This document shows, in pieces, positions 1 through 5,364 of a stretch of DNA of 5,364 bases (positions are counted from its first letter, which is position 1; each line of letters opens with the position of its first letter). The notes beneath the pieces are model-generated. The model was not told where the DNA came from. It ran no database searches and saw nothing but the letters and a program-made list of their open reading frames with translations. Source of the stretch: an uncultured Spirochaetales bacterium (GTDB lineage Bacteria > Spirochaetota > Spirochaetia > Sphaerochaetales > Sphaerochaetaceae); assembly GCA_937902565.1 (NCBI GenBank), contig CALFMX010000041.1, forward strand, positions 1 to 5,364. The letters run 5' to 3'. Position numbers and translations under genes: made by a program.

Positions 1-1624
1 GAGGGCACGTGAGGGGGGTCGGCACACTCTCCTCTTCAAGCGGCTGTGCCACCTCTCTTGTATGGAGCGCATCAAGCTCCTCGTAGAAGAGGCGGCGGAT
101 CTCGTTGAGCCGGCTCACTGGCAAGAAGAGGGATCCAAGATCATGGCGTGAGTGATTGACCACCACAAGATCTCCGAGAGTGAAGGGGGAGGCCCCGCTT
201 CGCGAGAGGACCCGCCTCAGATTCCCCTCGGTGTCCTGTTCGCTCTTCGCCTCCTCCCCCCTCAGCTCGTAGCTGCACTCCAGATTCCCTGCTGAGAGCA
301 CCAGGTTCTCATCGCCGATGGTGACGGTGATGGTGATCGGCTTCTTGTAGAGGGGGAGCGCCTCGCTGTAGAGGGCGAGGTTCTGGTCGTGCTTGCTGAC
401 CAGGAAGAGCTGCTCCCCGACCCGGGGCCACTGCTGCCCTCTCGGGAGGGCGATGAACGCCTCCCGCCCCTCCTCGACCCTCTGTGTGCGTGCTCCTCGC
501 TCATCCCACAGCTCCGTGATACCGAAACGCACCGCCTCCACCGGCCCGTTCGGTGATGGGATGAAGTACATCAGCCCATCACGCAGGGCGAGTTCTCGCT
601 CACACTGCACCCAGACCCCCTCCTCATCACTGTCGACGACCGTGGCGCCCAAGACGCCACGGTGACCCGGGTAGCTGGTGCTGCCCAGTGTTGGTGTGCT
701 CCTGATCGAGAAGTCCTGGCCCGTCCGTCCATAGCCGGCGAGCCAGCCGCCGGTCTGCCTGCGGGCAAAGGCGGTGGCAAGCTCCTCCTCGAGGCTCCCC
801 ACATCCCCCCCTTCGCTGAGGAGGGCTCGGTAGTAGCGGGCGGCGGCACGGGTGTAGAGGGGGCTCTTCATCCGCCCCTCGATCTTGACGCTCTCGATGC
901 CGATCTCATCGAGGCGCCTGATCGCCTCTCCTGCCGCCAGGTCGCTCATCGAGAAGAACCAGGCCTGCTTCGGCCCCGCTGGCATCGGGGAGAGGGCGGG
1001 TGGGACCGCCTCATCCGCCTCGACGGTGAAGTAGGAGCGGCAGATCTGGGCACAGGCGCCCTCGTTGGCGCTACGGCGGGAGAGCTGGTAGCTGGCCATG
1101 CACGCCCCGCTGACGCTGTAGCAGAGCGCCCCATGGATGAAGACCTTCAACTCGACGGAGGGGCAGGCCTTCCGGATGGCCGCCACCTCCTCGATGGTCA
1201 GTTCACGGGCGAGCACCACCCGCTCAAAGCCAAGGCGAGAGAGCTCCTTGACCCCCTCGGCGGTGTGGACGGCAATCTGCGTCGAGGCGTGGAGGGGGAG
1301 GGTGGGAACGTGCGTCCTGATGAGGCGGGCGAGGCCGAGGTCCTGCACGATGACCCCGTCACAGCCGATGAAGGCCAGCTCCCGTATGGTGGGGATGATG
1401 AGGGAGAGGGCCTCCTCATCGAGGAGGGTGTTGAGGGTGACGTAGCAGCGTTTGTTGTGTTCAAGGCAGAAGGCGCGCAGCTTGGAGAGCTCCTCTAGGC
1501 TGAAGTTCGTGGCCGAGGCACGGGCGCTGTAGGCGCGCAGCCCCACATAGACCGAGTCGGCTCCGCCATCAAAGGCGGCGAGGGCTGCTTGGAGACTGCC
1601 GGCGGGAAGGGAGAGTTCGATCAT
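1..1624 (-). CDS. U32-family (peptidase-like) protein with DUF3656-type insert, RlhA-like, C-terminus cut by window edge
   Basis: One minus-strand frame stays open from the ATG at 1624-1622 to base 1, giving 541 residues with no stop. The N-terminus (IELSLPAGSLQAALAAFDGG, then GADSVYVGL and ARASATNF) and the VTLNTLL segment near residue 62 are typical of the U32 TIM-barrel-like domain. The family signature lies at 160-178 (KVFIHGALC...SGAC), with Lys where the PROSITE pattern has Glu. Cysteines 168, 175, 191 and 195 could ligate an Fe-S cluster, as in related U32 proteins. SVKIEGRMKSPLY (245-257) closes the core, and residues about 320-500 form a DUF3656-like insert ending in FLPVSRLNEIRR (500-511). 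Despite the name, characterised relatives act in RNA hydroxylation (RlhA on 23S rRNA, TrhP on tRNA) or ubiquinone synthesis (UbiU/V). The length and insert favour an RlhA-like role, by inference. E. coli RlhA is about 650 residues, so roughly 100 may be missing. The gene diverges from the cyclic-nucleotide sensor gene. Confidence 0.93.
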   Translation of the reverse strand, partial: MIELSLPAGSLQAALAAFDGGADSVYVGLRAYSARASATNFSLEELSKLRAFCLEHNKRCYVTLNTLLDEEALSLIIPTIRELAFIGCDGVIVQDLGLARLIRTHVPTLPLHASTQIAVHTAEGVKELSRLGFERVVLARELTIEEVAAIRKACPSVELKVFIHGALCYSVSGACMASYQLSRRSANEGACAQICRSYFTVEADEAVPPALSPMPAGPKQAWFFSMSDLAAGEAIRRLDEIGIESVKIEGRMKSPLYTRAAARYYRALLSEGGDVGSLEEELATAFARRQTGGWLAGYGRTGQDFSIRSTPTLGSTSYPGHRGVLGATVVDSDEEGVWVQCERELALRDGLMYFIPSPNGPVEAVRFGITELWDERGARTQRVEEGREAFIALPRGQQWPRVGEQLFLVSKHDQNLALYSEALPLYKKPITITVTIGDENLVLSAGNLECSYELRGEEAKSEQDTEGNLRRVLSRSGASPFTLGDLVVVNHSRHDLGSLFLPVSRLNEIRRLFYEELDALHTREVAQPLEEESVPTPLTCP

Positions 1625-1630
1625 GGAGAC

Positions 1631-1659
1631 AGGGTAGCTGTGGGCCTGAAGGGTGTCAA
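1631..1659 (-). promoter_or_regulatory. sigma70-type promoter for the U32 gene, apparently leaderless
   Basis: On the minus strand a consensus -35 TTGACA (1659-1654) is followed by a 17-base spacer and TACCCT (1636-1631), a 3/6 match to the -10 consensus. Only six bases (GTCTCC) separate the -10 from the ATG at 1624, so transcription should begin at or next to the A of the start codon. No Shine-Dalgarno sequence precedes this ATG. The spacing and the perfect -35 support the call; the weak -10 limits it. Confidence 0.55.
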
Positions 1660-1670
1660 TTGCGCCTCCC

Positions 1671-1697
1671 TTGCCCGCCCTCCGGCCGTGGTATACT
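1671..1697 (+). promoter_or_regulatory. extended -10 promoter of the cyclic-nucleotide-binding gene
   Basis: TATACT at 1692-1697 is preceded by TGG (1689-1691), forming an extended -10 element. The best -35 candidate is TTGCCC (1671-1676) with a short 15-base spacer, which is acceptable because extended -10 promoters depend less on the -35. A start near 1704 would leave a leader of about 19 bases containing the ribosome binding site. The promoter faces away from the U32 promoter within the same 98-base gap. Confidence 0.6.
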
Positions 1698-1703
1698 ATG
1701 GCC
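1684..1703. promoter_or_regulatory. imperfect 20-bp palindrome over the -10 (operator candidate)
   Basis: GGCC arms at 1684-1687 and 1700-1703 flank a central GTATAC (1691-1696). The 20-base block equals its own reverse complement at 16 positions. It covers the -10 box of the downstream gene, where a bound dimeric repressor would block RNA polymerase. Symmetry is seen directly; the operator role is inference, since GGCC and GTATAC can recur by chance in GC-rich DNA. Confidence 0.35.
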
Positions 1704-1710
1704 CTGTGAC

Positions 1711-1717
1711 AAGGAGG
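1711..1717 (+). promoter_or_regulatory. ribosome binding site that fixes the start at 1723
   Basis: AAGGAGG lies five bases before the ATG at 1723. It decides between this ATG and an in-frame TTG at 1660, which would add 21 residues unlike any cyclic-nucleotide domain and would lie upstream of the promoter. Confidence 0.85.
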
Positions 1718-1722
1718 AAGAG

Positions 1723-2271
1723 ATGTCCACTACCCATGATGCAGGAAACCCGCTCATCGAAGTCCGAGAAGGGACGGTGATCTTCCAGCAGGGCACGCCC
1801 TGCACGACGATGTTCGTCTTGCGTTCAGGGACCGTTGCCCTCTATCTGAACCATCATACCCCCCAGCAGTTTGAGCTGGTGCAGATCTCCAAACCCGGTG
1901 CCTCGATCGGGGAGATGGGACTCTTTGAGGAGTACCCCCGCTCGTCGACGGCGGTAGCCGTCACCGACTGTACCCTCGTGGAGATCGACAAGGAGAATTT
2001 TCCCGCCTTCATCGCTGCCCACCCTGAGGAGACACAGCAGATCATCCTCGATCTTGCCCACCGCTTTCGGACGGCCATCGAGGAGGTGCGCAGCAGCCAT
2101 TCGATCATCGTCGAGTGCCTGTCGATGCTCAAGGAGGCACAGCTCTCCAAGAAGGAGAGTCTGAAGGACCGGATCCGCAAGATCAGCGACTACCTGCTGG
2201 ACATCCCCGAGGATGTACCGCCGGAGCTCTACTTGAGTTTCAACTCCCGATTCCATGGTACAATGTTCTAA
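1723..2271 (+). CDS. stand-alone cyclic nucleotide-binding domain protein (CRP-like, no HTH)
   Basis: This 182-residue protein is a CRP/FNR-type sensor domain followed by a helical tail. Beta-roll residues about 11-95 include a phosphate-binding cassette at 62-78, IGEMGLFEEYPRSSTAVA. It aligns closely with E. coli CRP IGELGLFEEGQERSA, placing Gly63, Glu64, Arg73 and Ser74 on the CRP cAMP contacts Gly71, Glu72, Arg82 and Ser83. Residues about 101-160 form the dimerisation (C-helix) region and a second charged helix (LSKKESLKDRIRKISDYLLD). The remaining 22 residues are too short for the winged helix of CRP, and the TAA is followed by AT-rich non-coding DNA rather than a degraded HTH, so it looks naturally HTH-less. 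It probably binds a cyclic nucleotide and acts through a partner protein; the ligand is unproven. It lies 111 bases upstream of pckG on the same strand, with no convincing terminator between, so read-through is possible. Confidence 0.9.
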   Translation: MSTTHDAGNPLIEVREGTVIFQQGTPCTTMFVLRSGTVALYLNHHTPQQFELVQISKPGASIGEMGLFEEYPRSSTAVAVTDCTLVEIDKENFPAFIAAHPEETQQIILDLAHRFRTAIEEVRSSHSIIVECLSMLKEAQLSKKESLKDRIRKISDYLLDIPEDVPPELYLSFNSRFHGTMF

Positions 2272-2301
2272 TTGACGTGTGTAAAACGTATTGCCTAAGA
2301 T
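2272..2301 (+). promoter_or_regulatory. probable sigma70-type promoter of pckG
   Basis: TTGACG (2272-2277, 5/6 to consensus) is followed by an 18-base spacer and TAAGAT (2296-2301, 4/6). Transcription would start near 2308, leaving a leader of about 75 bases. The -35 begins directly after the stop codon of the upstream gene, and base composition turns visibly AT-richer here, as expected for a promoter. A weaker TATGTT at 2358-2363 lacks a good -35 and would start almost on the ribosome binding site. Confidence 0.6.
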
Positions 2302-2369
2302 TCTAAAAAGCGGTACGTTGAGTGTAGCAACTCTTAATTTCATGAAGAGTCGCAGTCTATGTTTTAGAA
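2301..2369. repeat. inverted repeat bracketing the pckG leader, with small hairpins inside
   Basis: TTCTAAAA (2301-2308) is the exact reverse complement of TTTTAGAA (2362-2369). Between them are two weak hairpins: GAGT/ACTC (2320-2333) and CTCTT/AAGAG (2331-2349), which share bases and so are mutually exclusive. A second, overlapping 8-bp pair is TGTTCTAA (2264-2271) with TTAGAACA (2364-2371). The arms touch the -10 at one end and the ribosome binding site (AAGGAG, 2371-2376) at the other. They could be paired operator half-sites or mere AT-rich coincidence; no known riboswitch is recognised. Confidence 0.3.
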
Positions 2370-2382
2370 CAAGGAGTAGTCC

Positions 2383-4212
2383 ATGAACGTCAATGACATC
2401 AAGCACGCAAAGCTCAAGAAATGGATCTTGGATTTTGCTGAACTCACAACTCCCGAACAGATCGTTATCGCAGACGGCAGTTCAGCCCAGTATGACGAGC
2501 TTATCGCCAGTCAGATTGCAGACGGCTATTGTGTTGCATTGAATCCCGAGAAGAAACCCCATAGTGTTGCCTACAACTCCGACCCCTCCGACGTCGCACG
2601 GGTCGAGAACCGCACCTATATCGCTTCAAAGACCAAGGAAGCTGCTGGCCCCACCAACAACTGGATCGATCCCGTCGCTCTCAAGGAGACGATGACTGAT
2701 CTCTACCGTGGCAGCATGAAGGGTCGTACCCTCTACGTGATCCCCTTCTCCATGGGTCCCCTCGGCTCCCCGATCGCAAAGATCGGTGTCGAGCTCACCG
2801 ACAGCATCTACGTTGTTCTCAATATGATGATCATGACCCGTGTCGGCACCAAGGTCCTCGACCTGCTGGGCACCGATGGGTATTTTGTCCCGTGCTACCA
2901 CTCCGTCGGCAAGCCGTTAGCCGAAGGCGAGAGTGACAACGGCCAGTGGCCCTGCGCTCCCCTTGAGCACAAGTACATCTCCCACTTCCCCGAGACCCGC
3001 GAGATCTGGTCGTACGGATCCGGCTACGGTGGAAACGCCCTCCTCGGCAAGAAGTGCCTTGCCCTGCGCATCGCCAGTGTCCTGGCCCGCGACGAGGGGT
3101 GGCTTGCAGAGCACATGCTGATCCTCAAGATCACCAGCCCCGAGGGCAAGAGCCGCTACGTGACCGGCGCCTTCCCCTCAGCGTGTGGAAAGACCAACCT
3201 CGCCATGCTCATCCCCACCGTCCCTGGTTGGAAGGTTGAGACCATCGGCGACGATATCGCCTGGATGAAGTTCGGCGATGATGGCCGGCTCTACGCCATC
3301 AACCCGGAGGCCGGCTTCTTCGGTGTTGCACCGGGCACCTCCCTGCAGTCCAACTACAATGCGATGAAGGCCGCGGAGAAGAACACCATCTTCACCAACT
3401 GTGCCGTCACCGAGGACAAGGACGTCTGGTGGGAGGGCATCGGCTACGACGCCCCCGGCCCCGTCATCGACTGGCTGAACAACGAGTGGGTGCAGGACAA
3501 GTCCAACAAGGACCAGAAGCCTGCCGCCAACCCCAACGCCCGCTTCACCGCACCTGCAGCCCAGGCGCCGTCGATCGCAGCAGAGTGGGAGGATCCCAAG
3601 GGGGTTCCGATCAGCGCGATCCTCTTCGGTGGCCGCAGGCCCAAGACCGTTCCTCTGGTGCACATGAGCCACGACTGGAACCACGGTGTCTTCCTCGGTT
3701 CGATCGTTGGTAGCGAAATCACCGCCGCCGCCCTCGACCTCAAGGTCGGTACCATCCGCCGTGACCCCTTTGCCATGCTCCCCTTCTGTGGCTACCACAT
3801 GGGTGAGTACTTCCAGCACTGGATCAACATCGGCAAGGCCGCCAAGGACCAGAGCAAACTGCCCAAGATCTTCTACGTCAACTGGTTCCGCCGTGACGAG
3901 AACAAGCACTTCATCTGGCCGGGCTTCGGCGAGAACAGCCGTGTGCTGAAGTGGGTCTTCGAGGCGTGTGAAGGGACTGCAAAGACCGTTGACACCCCGA
4001 TCGGCGTGATGCCTTCCATCGATGCCATCGACCGCCCCGAGGGCGTCACCGAAGCGCAGATGAAGGAGCTCTTGGAAGTGGACATCGACGGATGGTTGGC
4101 AGAGGTTGCCGACATTCGCGAGAACCACTACCCGAAGTTCGGCGACAAGCTGCCCAAGGAGCTCTCCGTCTTCCTCGACCAGCTTGAGGCAAACCTCAAG
4201 GCTGCCAAGTAA
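2383..4212 (+). CDS. pckG: phosphoenolpyruvate carboxykinase (GTP)
   Basis: This 609-residue cytosolic enzyme interconverts oxaloacetate + GTP and PEP + CO2 + GDP, the entry to gluconeogenesis or, in many fermenters, the CO2-fixing route to C4 acids. It matches the GTP class over full length. Using rat PCK1 as guide, I place Arg73 (rat Arg87), Tyr215-Gly216-Gly217, metal ligands Lys224, His244 and Asp291, the P-loop FPSACGKTN (264-272) with the reactive Cys268, kinase-2 GDDIAWM (289-295), PEP-site Asn385 and Arg387, Arg418 in FGGRRP, and the guanine-binding Phe502, Phe510 and Phe515 around WPGFGENSR. The mobile lid is near 443-456. No key residue is missing. The start at 2383 follows AAGGAG (2371-2376) by six bases. 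Codon use is biased towards C-ending codons with few CGG/AGG, consistent with high expression. It has its own promoter and a terminator after the stop. Direction of flux in vivo cannot be read from sequence. Confidence 0.98.
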   Translation: MNVNDIKHAKLKKWILDFAELTTPEQIVIADGSSAQYDELIASQIADGYCVALNPEKKPHSVAYNSDPSDVARVENRTYIASKTKEAAGPTNNWIDPVALKETMTDLYRGSMKGRTLYVIPFSMGPLGSPIAKIGVELTDSIYVVLNMMIMTRVGTKVLDLLGTDGYFVPCYHSVGKPLAEGESDNGQWPCAPLEHKYISHFPETREIWSYGSGYGGNALLGKKCLALRIASVLARDEGWLAEHMLILKITSPEGKSRYVTGAFPSACGKTNLAMLIPTVPGWKVETIGDDIAWMKFGDDGRLYAINPEAGFFGVAPGTSLQSNYNAMKAAEKNTIFTNCAVTEDKDVWWEGIGYDAPGPVIDWLNNEWVQDKSNKDQKPAANPNARFTAPAAQAPSIAAEWEDPKGVPISAILFGGRRPKTVPLVHMSHDWNHGVFLGSIVGSEITAAALDLKVGTIRRDPFAMLPFCGYHMGEYFQHWINIGKAAKDQSKLPKIFYVNWFRRDENKHFIWPGFGENSRVLKWVFEACEGTAKTVDTPIGVMPSIDAIDRPEGVTEAQMKELLEVDIDGWLAEVADIRENHYPKFGDKLPKELSVFLDQLEANLKAAK

Positions 4213-4243
4213 GAGACCGAAGGTCCCTGACAACAACAACGTT

Positions 4244-4268
4244 GGCCCTCCCCCCGGGGAGGGCCTTT
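4244..4268 (+). terminator. rho-independent-type terminator after pckG
   Basis: GGCCCTCCCC (4244-4253) pairs perfectly with GGGGAGGGCC (4256-4265). The formal loop is two bases, so the innermost one or two pairs probably open. Only TTT follows before GCTGT, so the U-tract is poor; the very stable stem 31 bases after the pckG stop still makes a terminator the best reading. Its 3' side lies almost against the promoter region of the next gene. Confidence 0.7.
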
Positions 4269-4272
4269 GCTG

Positions 4273-4291
4273 TATGATGGGCCATGGCCCA
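4273..4291 (+). promoter_or_regulatory. -10 box and 14-bp palindrome over the WYL regulator start
   Basis: TATGAT (4273-4278) is a good -10 element but no fitting -35 is visible, because that position falls in the terminator stem. Only five bases separate it from the ATG at 4284, and there is no Shine-Dalgarno sequence, so a leaderless transcript is likely. The perfect palindrome TGGGCCATGGCCCA (4278-4291) overlaps the -10 end and contains the start codon; CCAATTGG (4289-4296) follows. The palindrome is an obvious candidate autoregulatory operator, by inference only. Confidence 0.4.
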
Positions 4292-5222
4292 ATTGGAACG
4301 AATCCTCTATATCAACCGGATGATGGAAGAGGCGGGTGGGGTGACGACCGCCGCTGTCATGGCACGCTTCGAGGTCAGCCGCCGCCAGGTGGTGAGAGAC
4401 ATCGCATACCTGCGCGAACGCCTCGGCGCCCCCATCGCCTATGATGAGCCCCAGCGCCGGTACATCTACACCGAACCCTTCTCCCCCCTCGGCCAATCAA
4501 ACGGCCACCTCCTCGTCCTCAAGGCGATCGTCCGCTCCCTTGCCGAGGCGCAGGGGATGGAGCCGATCCTCATCGACGGGGCGAGCGAAGCCCTGGGCCA
4601 GGGCCTTGAGGAGGAGTACCGCGTCCTTGAGCGTAAGATCACCTTCCGCTCCCCGGTCCAGGATTGGCCTGACTGGCAGATCTTCGGGCGCCTTCTCGAT
4701 GCGATGAAGCGGGGTCTGCGCATCACCCTCTCCTACAAGGACAGCAAGGGCTCATCCTCCCGGCGCCACATCGAAGCCCTCAGGCTCATCAACTACAGCA
4801 GCCGCTGGTACCTGCTCGCCTACGACCTGCACAAGCGGGAGATCCGGACCTTCCACCTCGCCCGGGTGGTGAGCCTCTCCCCGATCGAGGGGGACTGGGC
4901 CCAGGAGCGTTTCAGTGATGACGAACTCGACGCACTCATCGAGGGAGGGTACGGGATCTTCCTCTCAGGCGACGTGGTCGAGGTCAGCTTCCGTGCCACC
5001 GGCTGGGCCGCAGAGGTCATCGCCACCCAGACCTGGCACCCCGACCAGCAGGTGACCCGGGAGGGGGAGGGGGCTCTGGTGGTGACCTTGCCGGTGACCA
5101 ACCTCAATGAGATCCTCTCCGCTCTCCTCTACTATGGGCCGAACGTCTCTCCGATCGCCCCTCCCTCATTTGTTGCCCTCTACGCTGATGCGGTGAAAAA
5201 AATGCAAGAAAACCTGGGGTGA
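4284..5222 (+). CDS. HTH-WYL (WCX) transcriptional regulator
   Basis: This 312-residue protein has the layout of the WYL regulators (YafY/PafBC-like). Residues 1-62 form a DeoR/HTH_11-type winged helix (LERILYINRMM, then VTTAAVMARFEVSRRQVVRDI as recognition region, and a YIY wing). A helical linker follows, then the WYL domain at about 133-200 with the name motif Trp175-Tyr176-Leu177 (SSRWYLLAYD) and the basic segment REIRTFHLARV. Residues about 230-310 are the WCX extension, with VEVSFRATGWAAEV and a final helix. WYL domains bind nucleic acids or nucleotides and control the attached HTH; the family regulates DNA damage responses, phage defence and metabolism, so targets cannot be named. The start at 4284 is needed to keep the first HTH helix; later ATGs at residues 13 and 14 would destroy it. 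It is separated from pckG by a terminator, so is probably its own transcription unit. Confidence 0.92.
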   Translation: MAQLERILYINRMMEEAGGVTTAAVMARFEVSRRQVVRDIAYLRERLGAPIAYDEPQRRYIYTEPFSPLGQSNGHLLVLKAIVRSLAEAQGMEPILIDGASEALGQGLEEEYRVLERKITFRSPVQDWPDWQIFGRLLDAMKRGLRITLSYKDSKGSSSRRHIEALRLINYSSRWYLLAYDLHKREIRTFHLARVVSLSPIEGDWAQERFSDDELDALIEGGYGIFLSGDVVEVSFRATGWAAEVIATQTWHPDQQVTREGEGALVVTLPVTNLNEILSALLYYGPNVSPIAPPSFVALYADAVKKMQENLG

Positions 5223-5240
5223 GACATCATATGTCTCACC
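5218..5240. repeat. perfect 10-bp dyad over the WYL gene stop codon
   Basis: GGTGAGACAT (5218-5227) and ATGTCTCACC (5231-5240) are exact reverse complements around CAT. The TGA stop (5220-5222) lies in the left arm. The 3' flank is TGCTGTGG, not a T-run, so this is not a classical terminator on the plus strand. It could be an operator for the downstream gene, a transcript-stabilising hairpin or a weak terminator. Confidence 0.55.
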
Positions 5241-5245
5241 TGCTG

Positions 5246-5254
5246 TGGCACACT
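5246..5254 (+). promoter_or_regulatory. weak extended -10-like element before the last gene
   Basis: TGGCACACT matches the extended -10 format of TGGTATACT at 1689-1697, and the longer blocks 5245-5258 and 1688-1701 are alike. The hexamer CACACT is only 3/6 to consensus and no -35 is clear, so this rests on resemblance to the other promoter in the window. Confidence 0.2.
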
Positions 5255-5271
5255 CTGGTCAAGGAGTGACC

Positions 5272-5364
5272 ATGAACAGAGACACACAACCGCTTCCCCC
5301 CTGGTATGATGAGCTGCTCTCTTCGCCGCCGAAGATGCTCATCATACCAGGGGGGAAGCGGTTG
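5272..5364 (+). CDS. 5' end of an unidentified gene, cut by window edge
   Basis: An ATG at 5272 follows AAGGAG (5261-5266) by five bases and opens a frame of 31 codons to the last base of the window. It begins MNRDTQPLPPWYDELLSSPP. The 49-base gap after the WYL gene holds the dyad described separately. The N-terminus is hydrophilic and Pro-rich, with no signal peptide or recognisable domain. Codons 6-14 and 23-31 are the two arms of an inverted repeat, so the residues after about 22 may be an assembly artifact. No function can be proposed. Confidence 0.55.
   Translation, partial: MNRDTQPLPPWYDELLSSPPKMLIIPGGKRL
5287..5364. repeat. perfect 27-bp inverted repeat ending exactly at the window edge
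   Basis: Bases 5287-5313 and 5338-5364 are exact reverse complements, checked base by base. The 24-base spacer contains a further hairpin, TCTTCG (5320-5325) with CGAAGA (5330-5335) around CCGC. The right arm stops only because the sequence stops. The repeat lies inside the reading frame of the last gene. A fold-back chimera at a contig end explains all of this; a genuine hairpin is the alternative. Confidence 0.9.

Noticed and set aside
20..29. GGCACACTCT repeated at 5248-5257
   Set aside because: A 10-base repeat of this kind is expected by chance in 5 kb of biased sequence, and the first copy is inside the U32 coding region.
662..1498. 278-codon plus-strand open frame
   Set aside because: It is the shadow of the minus-strand U32 gene, whose motifs run continuously through it; the translation is low-complexity Gly/Glu/Leu-rich and matches no family.
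1705..1709. TGTGA, a CRP half-site
   Set aside because: There is no TCACA partner six bases downstream, and the adjacent encoded protein has no DNA-binding domain, so it cannot be autoregulation by this protein.
1660..1722. upstream TTG start adding 21 residues to the cyclic-nucleotide protein
   Set aside because: It would begin upstream of the promoter; the ATG at 1723 has an ideal AAGGAGG and gives the natural domain boundary.
1825..2406. 193-codon minus-strand open frame opposite the cyclic-nucleotide gene
   Set aside because: The plus strand carries a clear CRP-like domain with a promoter and ribosome binding site; the antisense translation shows no domain.
3178..4239. 353-codon open frame antisense to pckG
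   Set aside because: It lies wholly opposite a well-supported enzyme gene; its Val/Gly/Asp/Leu-rich translation is what results from reading C-ending codons on the other strand, and no domain is recognisable.

Overview
This 5.4 kb, GC-rich bacterial window holds five protein-coding genes, three complete and two cut by the window edges. Order: a U32-family protein (minus strand, C-terminus missing); a stand-alone cyclic-nucleotide-binding protein; GTP-dependent phosphoenolpyruvate carboxykinase (pckG); an HTH-WYL transcriptional regulator; and the first codons of an unidentified gene. The last four are on the plus strand. No rRNA, tRNA, CRISPR array, insertion sequence or transposase was seen.

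The source is most likely an anaerobic or fermentative bacterium. The N-terminus of the U32 protein and the single-gene layout resemble Spirochaetes (Sphaerochaeta/Treponema-like), but that rests on remembered family resemblance and is only a weak inference.

Region 1-1624 is one open minus-strand frame with no stop codon. All plus-strand ORFs there are shadows. Region 1625-1722 is a short divergent promoter region. On the minus strand it has TTGACA-17-TACCCT, ending six bases before the U32 ATG, which suggests a leaderless mRNA. On the plus strand it has an extended -10 (TGGTATACT) lying in a 20-bp imperfect palindrome. Region 1723-2271 encodes a 182-residue CRP-like sensor domain whose cAMP-contact residues match E. 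coli CRP but which has no DNA-binding domain. Region 2272-2382 is a comparatively AT-rich leader with a sigma70-type promoter and an inverted repeat ahead of a strong ribosome binding site. Region 2383-4212 is an apparently intact pckG with its catalytic residues present, closed by a GC-rich hairpin terminator at 4244-4265. Region 4284-5222 encodes the WYL regulator, whose start codon lies inside a perfect 14-bp palindrome. A second perfect dyad sits over its stop codon.

Functional reading: pckG is the metabolic centre, interconverting oxaloacetate and PEP. The sensor upstream and the WYL regulator downstream are candidates for ligand-dependent control of this locus, but nothing in the sequence proves a link. 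The oddest item is at the right edge: a perfect 27-bp inverted repeat whose second arm runs exactly to the last base, which looks more like a fold-back assembly artifact at a contig end than a biological element. I found no convincing new multi-gene system; the best leads are the HTH-less cyclic nucleotide sensor next to pckG and the palindromes built into promoters and start codons.
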